Source: Acidimicrobiales bacterium (GTDB lineage: Bacteria; Actinomycetota; Acidimicrobiia; Acidimicrobiales; Poriferisodalaceae). From it: a stretch of 5,290 nucleotides of DNA. The translations under genes and the position numbers were made by a program. Location: assembly GCA_020439485.1 (NCBI GenBank), contig JAGQSP010000253.1, forward strand, positions 1-5,290. Direction: 5' to 3'. Under the pieces are notes generated by a model that saw only the letters and a list, made by a program, of their open reading frames with translations, was not told the DNA's origin and searched no databases. Shown one piece after another: positions 1-5,078 of this stretch (position 1 is the stretch's first letter; every line of letters starts with the position of its first letter).

Positions 1-59
1 CCGCCCACCTTCACCACCACCGTGTCGGGGCAGTCGTCGATACGAATTCGTTCGCTCAC
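1..59 (-). CDS. N-terminal fragment of an unidentified protein
   Basis: A reading frame opens on the minus strand with GTG at 59-57 and runs off the left edge after 19 full codons (MSERIRIDDCPDTVVVKVG..., then a partial Gly codon). Its GTG shares bases with the TGA of the peroxiredoxin gene (GTGA), a classic translational-coupling overlap, and this is the main reason to call it a gene. The visible residues form a polar start followed by a hydrophobic strand TVVVKVGG. That would fit the first strand of a STAS (anti-sigma-factor antagonist) domain, or the glycine loop at the start of an amino-acid-kinase fold protein. Nineteen residues cannot separate these, so no function is assigned. It would be the last gene seen in the leftward operon. 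Confidence 0.55.
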   Translation of the reverse strand, partial: MSERIRIDDCPDTVVVKVG

Positions 60-526
60 AGCTTGCTCACTATCTCTTCTGCGTGTTCCTTGGTCTTGGG
101 CCGCTTGAACACGTGGGCGATGACACCGTTCTCGTCGATCAGGAACGTCGTCCTCTGCAGCCCCATGAAGGTCTTCCCGTAGTTCTTCTTCTCGCCCCAG
201 ACGCCGTAGGCCTCGATGATGGTGCGTTCGGGGTCTGGAATCAGCGGGAACTCGAGTTCGTACTTGTCGGCGAACTTCTGGTGGCTGGCGACCGGGTCGG
301 GTGACACACCGATGACGGCGATGCCGTTGTCGGTCAACAATGCGGTGTTGTCGCGCAGGTTGCACGCCTGGGCGGTGCAGCCCGGGGTGTTGTCCTTTGG
401 ATAGAAGTACAGCGCGACCTTCTGCCCTCGGTAGTCGGACAGGGTGACGGTGCGCCCGTCGTGGGTTTGTGCGGTGAAGTCGGGCGCCTCGGTGCCGGCC
501 TCGAGGGGTTCGGGTTTGTCAGCCAT
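56..526 (-). CDS. bcp: Peroxiredoxin, Bcp/PrxQ family (thioredoxin-dependent thiol peroxidase)
   Basis: This 156-residue cytosolic enzyme is expected to reduce H2O2 and organic hydroperoxides with electrons from thioredoxin or a similar thiol donor. The AhpC/TSA thioredoxin fold spans nearly the whole protein. The peroxidatic motif P43-x3-T47-x2-C50 is intact (PKDNTPGC), and the resolving Cys is C55, five residues on, the arrangement of the PrxQ atypical 2-Cys type. A conserved-looking Arg, R125 in LQRTTFLID, is placed to help activate C50. Other family signs are APDF near the N terminus and GVSPD at 73-77. The length is normal for Bcp. The ATG at 526-524 gives the expected N terminus. It lies only 9 nt downstream of the deacetylase stop and has no strong Shine-Dalgarno, so it probably depends on co-transcription and coupling. 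No signal peptide is seen. Confidence 0.95.
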   Translation of the reverse strand: MADKPEPLEAGTEAPDFTAQTHDGRTVTLSDYRGQKVALYFYPKDNTPGCTAQACNLRDNTALLTDNGIAVIGVSPDPVASHQKFADKYELEFPLIPDPERTIIEAYGVWGEKKNYGKTFMGLQRTTFLIDENGVIAHVFKRPKTKEHAEEIVSKL

Positions 527-535
527 GCGTCGAAC

Positions 536-1276
536 CTACAGCCACACCAGCTCGAATCCAGCGGCCAACTCGACACCCAGCCGCGGGCCGGTGTCGGCCG
601 CGTTGCTTCGAAGGAATGCGCCTGCGTCTGCCATGTCGCCGCCCAGGTTCTCGAGATAGACCCGATGGCACCTGAGCGACTCGACGCCGGCCTCGATGTG
701 CTGCGTGACGTCGACCGCGTGGGTTGCGGCCGGCGAGCCCGAGAACGCTGCAAACCGCACCCCGTTCCACGCATCGCCATCTTCGGGGAAAACCCACGGA
801 TTGCCCGCGTCACGTGCAGCGTCCATCAACGCGCGGCCCACCACCCGGTGGTCGACGTGATTCCAGCTGGAAGGGCCCCACTGATCGCGATGGTTGATCG
901 ACAGCAACACCTCGGGCCGATGTTTGCGGATCGAGGCACTCAGTGCTCGCCTCAGGTCGAGACCCTCGGCCAACAGGCCGTCGGGCAGACCCAGGAAATC
1001 GACCTGATCGACGCCCACCACGGCACAACTGGCGATCTGCTCTTCGCGCCTCAAGGGACCGGCCTGGTCTGGTGGCATGGTCGCGATGCCGGCCTCGCCG
1101 TCGGTGACCAGGACATAACGAATGTCCTTGCCCTGAGCCGTCCAGCGGGCAACAGCGCTGGCAGCGCCGTATTCCATGTCGTCGGGATGAGCCACGACGG
1201 CCAGCCCGACGGTCCAGTCTTCGGGTACGGGCTGGAGGTCAGCCGCTCGAGTGTCGTCCGCCTGATTCTGCGCCAT
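536..1276 (-). CDS. PIG-L/LmbE family zinc-dependent deacetylase or amidase
   Basis: This 246-residue protein belongs to the LmbE-like superfamily, which includes MshB (GlcNAc-Ins deacetylase of mycothiol synthesis), Mca (mycothiol-conjugate amidase) and PIG-L. The metal and catalytic motif AHPDD is at 29-33, so H30 and D33 would bind Zn and D32 would be the general base. The second motif is NHVDHR at 139-144, with H143 as the likely third ligand. TDGEAG at 58-63 and RREEQ at 76-80 are also typical. The residue after AHPDD is Met (M34), whereas MshB and Mca have Glu, so this is probably another subfamily and its substrate is unknown. The ATG at 1276-1274 is the first start after an in-frame TGA, and no other start precedes the catalytic motif. 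It therefore truly overlaps the 3' end of the transporter gene by 38 nt. No Shine-Dalgarno is visible, which suggests coupling to transporter translation. Confidence 0.9.
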   Translation of the reverse strand: MAQNQADDTRAADLQPVPEDWTVGLAVVAHPDDMEYGAASAVARWTAQGKDIRYVLVTDGEAGIATMPPDQAGPLRREEQIASCAVVGVDQVDFLGLPDGLLAEGLDLRRALSASIRKHRPEVLLSINHRDQWGPSSWNHVDHRVVGRALMDAARDAGNPWVFPEDGDAWNGVRFAAFSGSPAATHAVDVTQHIEAGVESLRCHRVYLENLGGDMADAGAFLRSNAADTGPRLGVELAAGFELVWL

Positions 1277-2735
1277 GGTTCAGGCTAGGGGCCGGCGGGG
1301 TTCGCCGCGGCCGGCCTGGAACGGCGATCAGGAACAGTGCGATGGCGGCCACCACCGCCGCGGCCAGAAACGCTGCATGCCAGCCGGCTACGAAGGCGTC
1401 ACCGGCGCCTGGCGTCGATTCGATCTCGTCCAGGGGCACATCGAATCCCCTGCCGGCCATCACCCCGGCGACTATCGCCGCCGCCATGGCCTGCCCGCCA
1501 ACGGTGCCAAAGGTGCGCGCCAGGTTGGTCAGCGCTCCCATCACTCCCAGTTCGGACGGTGGTATGGCCCCCAGCACCGCGCTGTTGTTGGGCACGTTGA
1601 ACGAACCCATGGCCAAGCCGTTTATGGCCACCAGACACACCACCAAGGCCAGCAGCGACTTGTCTGACATGGTCGCAAACACAACCGCACCCACGCCCAG
1701 CACGCCCATTCCGCCCAGCATGAAGGGCCTGGAACCGATGCGATCCGATGCCCTACCGGTGAGCTGGGCGGCAATGCCCATACCGACCGAGGGTATGACG
1801 ATGATTGCCGCGGCCTTCGACTCGGACATCGACCGCAACGAGATCAGGTACACGGGCAGCAGAATCTGCAGCGCCGCTGTCACCACGAACCCCAACGAAC
1901 GGGCGGCCACGAGGCTGGCCAGCGTGCGGTCGGCGAACATGGCCACCCGCAACATCGGCTGGTGCGTCGTCAGCTCGTGTCGGACGAACCAAACGCCGAT
2001 CGCAAGCGCCAACGCCGCCGACCCGATCATCACGGGTGAACCCCACGACAGGCTGAAGGGGTTGTTGAGGGTGACGATGACCCCCACGATGGTGACGCCC
2101 GACAGCACCCAACCCTTGCGGTCGAGGTGGGCACCCTTGCGAACCCCGCCCAGGCGCTCTTCGTCGAGGATGACGAACCCGGCGATGAGCGAGATCACCA
2201 CCGGCACCAGGATTACGAGGAACAGGGCCCTCCAGCTGAACGCCTCGACCAGGAAGCCGCCGAACAGCGGGCCCGAGATGCCTCCGAGGGAAACGGCAGT
2301 GGTCTGCGAACCGACGGCCTTGCCCCGCTCGGTGGGTGGGAACGCGGCCACCAGGATGGCGGTGCCGACCGACTGGCCCAACGAGTTGCCGATGGCCATG
2401 ACGATTCGGGCCACTATCAGCACCTGGAAGGTCGGCGCCACGGCGGTGGCCAGGCCACCGATGCCGAAGATGGCGAGACCGACGAGGTGGATGCGACGAC
2501 GGCCGACCACGTCGGCCAAGCGCCCGAATGGCAGCAGGGTCGCAGCGATGATCAACGACTCGACGATGACCACCCAGCCCACCGACTTGAGGTTGACGTC
2601 GAAGCTCGATGCCATGTCGGGCAGGGCGACGAACACCATCGACATGGCCATCACCGAGGTGAAGAACGACAGCCCGACGGCGAGGAAAACGCGCCACTTG
2701 TAGTTGTCGTCGCGCTCCGCGACCTGACCGTTCAA
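1239..2735 (-). CDS. MFS efflux transporter, DHA2 (14-TM drug:H+ antiporter) type
   Basis: A 498-residue inner-membrane protein, probably a proton-driven exporter of small organic molecules. About 14 hydrophobic segments can be counted, starting near residues 16-38 and ending near 448-471. Family marks are ALPDMASSF at 37-45 after TM1, motif A (GRLADVVGRRR, 71-81) between TM2 and TM3, motif C (GGISGPLFGG, 151-160) in TM5, and a second motif-A-like loop GRASDRIGSR at 327-336. The TM1 motif usually has an acidic residue (LDxT before ALP); here the aligned position is A30, so the substrate or coupling may differ. The start is TTG at 2735-2733. It has a good Shine-Dalgarno upstream and an in-frame TAG not far above, and the next ATG (M29) would remove half of TM1. 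The C terminus (from about 474) is Pro/Arg/Ser-rich, and its last codons overlap the deacetylase gene. The substrate cannot be read from sequence. Confidence 0.9.
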   Translation of the reverse strand: MNGQVAERDDNYKWRVFLAVGLSFFTSVMAMSMVFVALPDMASSFDVNLKSVGWVVIVESLIIAATLLPFGRLADVVGRRRIHLVGLAIFGIGGLATAVAPTFQVLIVARIVMAIGNSLGQSVGTAILVAAFPPTERGKAVGSQTTAVSLGGISGPLFGGFLVEAFSWRALFLVILVPVVISLIAGFVILDEERLGGVRKGAHLDRKGWVLSGVTIVGVIVTLNNPFSLSWGSPVMIGSAALALAIGVWFVRHELTTHQPMLRVAMFADRTLASLVAARSLGFVVTAALQILLPVYLISLRSMSESKAAAIIVIPSVGMGIAAQLTGRASDRIGSRPFMLGGMGVLGVGAVVFATMSDKSLLALVVCLVAINGLAMGSFNVPNNSAVLGAIPPSELGVMGALTNLARTFGTVGGQAMAAAIVAGVMAGRGFDVPLDEIESTPGAGDAFVAGWHAAFLAAAVVAAIALFLIAVPGRPRRTPPAPSLNHGAESGGRHSSG

Positions 2736-2738
2736 CGA

Positions 2739-2747
2739 CTCACCCCC
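2739..2747 (-). promoter_or_regulatory. Shine-Dalgarno that fixes the TTG start of the MFS gene
   Basis: On the minus strand the bases GGGGGTGAG precede TTG at 2735. They match GGAGGTGA at 7 of 8 positions, and the G-run ends 7 nt before the TTG. No competing in-frame ATG or GTG lies nearby, so this site supports the unusual TTG start. Confidence 0.6.
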
Positions 2748-2756
2748 ACCTGGCGG

Positions 2757-2783
2757 ACACTACCGCTCGTCTGACACTGTCGG
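2757..2783 (-). promoter_or_regulatory. Possible promoter and small operator upstream of the MFS gene
   Basis: The 58-bp gap between the GlcG/HbpS-like gene and the transporter (2736-2793) holds a TANNNT -10-like hexamer, TAGTGT, at 2762-2757 on the minus strand. Just upstream is an odd-length inverted repeat GACA-C-TGTC at 2773-2781; the outer pair at 2771/2783 also matches, but 2772/2782 does not. A start near 2750 would give a leader of about 15 nt carrying the Shine-Dalgarno. No good -35 is seen (CCGACA lies 15 bp upstream, too close). A local-repressor operator for the efflux gene is plausible but inferred; read-through from the upstream gene is equally possible. Confidence 0.3.
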
Positions 2784-2793
2784 TTAGGCCGGG

Positions 2794-3216
2794 TCAGCCG
2801 AGCGCCGCCGCTCCGGCTGCGGCCACTTCTGCGTCCTCGTCGGCCGTGCCGCCCGATACCCCGACGGCTCCCACCAGCACGCCATCTACGAACACGCCCA
2901 CTCCCCCACCGAAGATCGTCAGGCGCGGGGTGTGGGTGAGGCCGTGAACCAACGCCGGCTGGTCCTTGATGACGTCCCACCACTGTCCGGTGGGCATACC
3001 TCCGAACCCTGCGACCGAGTAGGCCTTGTTCGCCGCTATGCCTGCCGACAGCCTGGGCGCCCCGTCCATGCGGGCGGTCACGATTGGCTCACCAGCCGTG
3101 TCGGCGATCGCGATGCAGAATGCCTTGCCCATCTGGGTCGCCTTGGCCAACGCGCCGTCGAGCACCTTGCGGGCTCCGTCCAGCGTCAACTCGGCCATGG
3201 TTCTGGTGTCACTCAT
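2794..3216 (-). CDS. GlcG/HbpS family protein (heme/corrinoid-binding-type fold, formerly DUF336)
   Basis: This 140-residue single-domain protein is of the GlcG/HbpS type. The family includes Streptomyces HbpS (heme binding, oxidative-stress signalling), the C-terminal domain of PduO, and GlcG of glycolate loci. The marks are a helical start (LTLDGARKVLDGALAKA), the strand CIAIADTAGEPI at 34-45, ARMDGAPRLS at 48-57, NKAYSVA at 63-69, and the signature IFGGGVGVFVDGVLVGAVGVSGG at about 101-123 followed by DED. Many relatives read GGVP where this one reads GGVG. No signal peptide is seen, so unlike secreted HbpS it should be cytosolic. Two starts are possible. ATG 3216 has GAGGG touching the start codon and would suit a leaderless transcript. 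ATG 3198 (MAELTLDG) matches the usual family N terminus. The frame stays open far upstream, but that part lies antisense to the LLM gene. It is the first gene of the leftward block; its ligand is unknown. Confidence 0.87.
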   Translation of the reverse strand: MSDTRTMAELTLDGARKVLDGALAKATQMGKAFCIAIADTAGEPIVTARMDGAPRLSAGIAANKAYSVAGFGGMPTGQWWDVIKDQPALVHGLTHTPRLTIFGGGVGVFVDGVLVGAVGVSGGTADEDAEVAAAGAAALG

Positions 3217-3225
3217 CCCTCGATT

Positions 3226-3259
3226 GGTACCAGGTAGCCGGCGCCGGGTACCGGGTAGC
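3226..3259. promoter_or_regulatory. 34-bp near-palindrome between divergent genes, likely operator
   Basis: The sequence is dyad-symmetric about 3242/3243. Of 17 possible pairs 14 match; the exceptions are 3227/3258, 3232/3253 and 3237/3248. The inner 20 bp (3233-3252) pairs 9 of 10, with a perfect 10-bp core CCGGCGCCGG at 3238-3247. The centre lies about 26 bp from both ATG 3216 and ATG 3268, so it divides the gap evenly. This is the expected layout for one regulator controlling both directions, though it may instead be a by-product of self-complementary 7-bp repeats. No regulator gene lies in the window. Confidence 0.5.
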
Positions 3260-3260
3260 G
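3226..3260. repeat. Five tandem 7-bp repeats (GGYRSCV) in the divergent intergenic region
   Basis: Reading from 3226 in steps of seven, the units are GGTACCA, GGTAGCC, GGCGCCG, GGTACCG and GGTAGCG. All fit GGYRSCV, and the middle one is the most divergent. Units 1-2 recur as units 4-5 at a 21-bp offset (12 of 13 bases identical), about two helical turns. The array starts 10 bp upstream of ATG 3216 and ends 7 bp before ATG 3268, so it fills most of the 51-bp gap. Confidence 0.8.
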
Positions 3261-3261
3261 T
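3256..3261 (+). promoter_or_regulatory. -10 box of a leaderless promoter for the LLM gene pair
   Basis: TAGCGT matches the actinobacterial TANNNT -10 and sits exactly at -12 to -7 relative to the A of ATG 3268, the spacing expected if transcription begins at the start codon. No Shine-Dalgarno precedes this ATG, which fits leaderless translation. No recognisable -35 is present; a -35 at normal spacing would fall inside the palindrome. The dyad-related position on the other strand reads TACCAA (3229-3224), a weaker -10 candidate for the leftward gene at nearly the same distance from its ATG. Confidence 0.55.
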
Positions 3262-3267
3262 CGTGTA

Positions 3268-4209
3268 ATGGACGTCGGAATGATCGTCGGAGAGGCAACC
3301 CCGCTGAGCTGGGATAGATGGCGCCACATCAGCCGACTGGCCGAACGGCTGGGATTCAAGTCGCTGTTTCGGTCCGACCACTACTTCAACGGTGTTCAGA
3401 AGGAAGCCATCGACGTCTACCTGTCGTTCGTCATGACCGCCGAAGTCACACAACACATCCGCTTCGGCCCGCTGGTTTCGCCGGTGACGTTCCGCCAGCC
3501 GGTGAACGTGGGCCGCATGGCCCAGCAGCTCGATGCGCTCAGCGGCGGCCGTTATGTGCAAGGCCTGGGCATCGGGTGGTTCGAGCCCGAGCACCACATC
3601 TACGGTCTGGACTTCCCGCCACTGACCGAACGCTACGACCGCCTCGAGGAGGCGATCGGCCTCATCAGGCAGCTCTGGTACTCCGCCGACGGCCGGTTCG
3701 ACGGCGACTACTACCGAATCGCCGGAACCGACTCGCAACCACACCCGCCATCGGGCCGTCCCCCGATTTTGATCGGCGGCAAAGGCCCCAAACGAACTCT
3801 GCGCATCGTGGCCGAACACGCAAACGAGTGGAACGCCACCCCTATGTCGCCCGCGCAGTATCGAAAGGCGGTGGACGCACTCGAGCAGCACTGCGCCGAC
3901 ACCGGCCGCGACCCGTCGGAGATTCGTCGTTCGATGTTGCTGTTTGCGACCATCGGGCCTGACGACCGCACGCAGCGCATGGCGACGCAGCGGTTCGTCG
4001 ACATGATGGCCCCCGGAGCGACCATCGAGGAAGCGGTGGCGCGCAACCACATCCCTTGGCGGGGTTCGGTCGACCAGCTGGTCGACCACCTCGGGCAACT
4101 CGGCGAGCTGGGGCTACACGAGGTCGTGTTCGAGCACTTCTGCCACGAGGAAGACACCATCGCCGAATGGCTGGCAGCCGAGGTGGCGCCACAGCTCGCG
4201 GACCTGTAG
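3268..4209 (+). CDS. LLM class (luciferase-like) oxidoreductase, probably F420-dependent
   Basis: A 313-residue TIM-barrel protein of the bacterial-luciferase/F420-dependent oxidoreductase superfamily. It probably transfers hydride from F420H2 (or uses FMNH2) in the cytosol; its substrate is not known. The first strand is MDVGMIVGE, followed by W18 and an AERLGFKSLFRSDHYF segment (25-40) with S36-D37-H38 at the active-site position. The strand RFGPLVSPVTFRQP is at 65-78, then LSGGR at 91-95, GLGIGWFEPEH at 99-109, and RPPILIGGKGPKRTL at 164-178, the usual cofactor-phosphate region. Compared with its neighbour it carries about 30 extra residues near 231-270. ATG 3268 is preferred because the first beta strand starts there and a correctly spaced -10 box lies just upstream. 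It is the first gene of a two-gene unit with the LLM gene at 4219. Confidence 0.92.
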   Translation: MDVGMIVGEATPLSWDRWRHISRLAERLGFKSLFRSDHYFNGVQKEAIDVYLSFVMTAEVTQHIRFGPLVSPVTFRQPVNVGRMAQQLDALSGGRYVQGLGIGWFEPEHHIYGLDFPPLTERYDRLEEAIGLIRQLWYSADGRFDGDYYRIAGTDSQPHPPSGRPPILIGGKGPKRTLRIVAEHANEWNATPMSPAQYRKAVDALEQHCADTGRDPSEIRRSMLLFATIGPDDRTQRMATQRFVDMMAPGATIEEAVARNHIPWRGSVDQLVDHLGQLGELGLHEVVFEHFCHEEDTIAEWLAAEVAPQLADL

Positions 4210-4213
4210 GAAG
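4208..4213 (+). promoter_or_regulatory. Shine-Dalgarno that sets the start of the second LLM gene
   Basis: AGGAAG overlaps the TAG stop of the upstream gene (4207-4209) and ends 5 nt before ATG 4219. An in-frame GTG at 4213 shares its first base with this site and could not use it, so ATG 4219 is the better start. The overlap with the stop codon suggests translational coupling of the two genes. Confidence 0.7.
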
Positions 4214-4218
4214 TGTCC

Positions 4219-5055
4219 ATGGTCGAATTCGCCGTCAAGACACCGCCACAACACGGAACATGGAATGAGTTCCTCGATGTGTGGCGCGCCACCGATCAGT
4301 GCGACACGTTCGCACAAGCCTGGAACTTCGACCACTTCTACCCTCTGGTTGGCGACACCCACGGCTCGTGTCTGGAGGGCTGGACGATGCTGGCCGCCCT
4401 GGCCCAGGCCACCACGCGCATACGCATCGGCACGATGGTCAACGGCATGCACTATCGGCACCCGGCCGTCACGGCCAACATGGCCGCAACCGTCGACATC
4501 ATCTCGGGCGGGCGCCTCGACCTGGGCCTGGGTGCGGGCTGGAACATCGAAGAATCAGACGCCTACGGAATAAACCTGGGAACGGTCAAGGAGCGCCTCG
4601 ACCGCTTCGAGGAGGGTGTCGAGGTGATAGCGCGGCTGTTGACACAAGAGGTCACAGACTTCGGGGGCCAGTACTTCACCATCACCGACGCCCGATGCGA
4701 ACCCAAGCCGGTGCAGAACCCGCTTCCGATCCTCATCGGCGGCAGCGGCCGCCGGCGCACGCTGGCGGTGGTGGCCAAGTGGGCGCACAAGTGGGACGCC
4801 GGCTTCGGTTCGGTCGACGACTGGCGCGAAAAGAACGACGTGCTCATCGGCCATTGCGAGCGCATAGGCCGCAACCCCGCCGAGATCAAGCGCACCGCCC
4901 ACATCGCATGGGAGGCGGGCGCCGATCCGGCGCCGTTGGCCGAACAGGCTGCGGTGCTGGCCCAGGCGGGCGTCGACCAGGTGATCTTCTCGATGCGCGG
5001 CCCCTACATTGCCGCCGAGGTCGAACCCCTGGGCCACGCACTGGCGGCGCTGTAG
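4219..5055 (+). CDS. Second LLM class oxidoreductase, probably F420-dependent
   Basis: A 278-residue luciferase-like TIM-barrel protein and a divergent paralogue of the gene before it. It begins with the strand MVEFAVKTP, then W25-less helix A/B and WNFDHFYP at 36-42, with D39-H40 at the active-site position. RIGTMVNGMHYRHPAVTANMA is at about 69-89, ISGGR at 95-99, GLGAGW at 103-108, and LPILIGGSGRRRTL at 169-182, which marks the cofactor-phosphate loop. The pattern resembles the F420-dependent actinobacterial families (Rv1855c-like) more than FMN alkane monooxygenases, but the cofactor is inferred. It is shorter than the neighbouring protein because the segment after residue 230 is compact. 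It starts 9 nt after the upstream stop, so the two should be co-expressed. It ends 23 bp before the stop of the convergent gene, and that gap shows no strong hairpin. Confidence 0.92.
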   Translation: MVEFAVKTPPQHGTWNEFLDVWRATDQCDTFAQAWNFDHFYPLVGDTHGSCLEGWTMLAALAQATTRIRIGTMVNGMHYRHPAVTANMAATVDIISGGRLDLGLGAGWNIEESDAYGINLGTVKERLDRFEEGVEVIARLLTQEVTDFGGQYFTITDARCEPKPVQNPLPILIGGSGRRRTLAVVAKWAHKWDAGFGSVDDWREKNDVLIGHCERIGRNPAEIKRTAHIAWEAGADPAPLAEQAAVLAQAGVDQVIFSMRGPYIAAEVEPLGHALAAL

Positions 5056-5078
5056 CCAGGTCGCGGTCCGGCGGGCGC

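Noticed and set aside
461..1288. 275-codon open frame on the plus strand over the deacetylase gene
   Set aside because: No recognisable fold or Shine-Dalgarno. The opposite strand encodes AHPDD and the HxxDH-type motif in full.
1342..2703. 453-codon open frame on the plus strand, antisense to the MFS gene
   Set aside because: It is a shadow of high-GC codon use: composition is rich in Pro, Thr, Arg and Ala with no domain, while the opposite strand carries clear MFS motifs and membrane segments.
3217..4098. Upstream extension of the GlcG/HbpS-like frame, making a 434-residue protein
   Set aside because: The added part is antisense to the well-supported LLM gene, has no domain, and would run across the divergent promoter region. 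The family is normally about 140 residues.
4213..4215. GTG as the start of the second LLM gene
   Set aside because: It shares a base with the Shine-Dalgarno, which is well spaced for ATG 4219 instead.
5041..5059. CTGGC...GCCAG hairpin at the end of the second LLM gene as a terminator
   Set aside because: Only a 5-bp stem with a 9-base loop, partly inside the coding sequence and without a following T-run.
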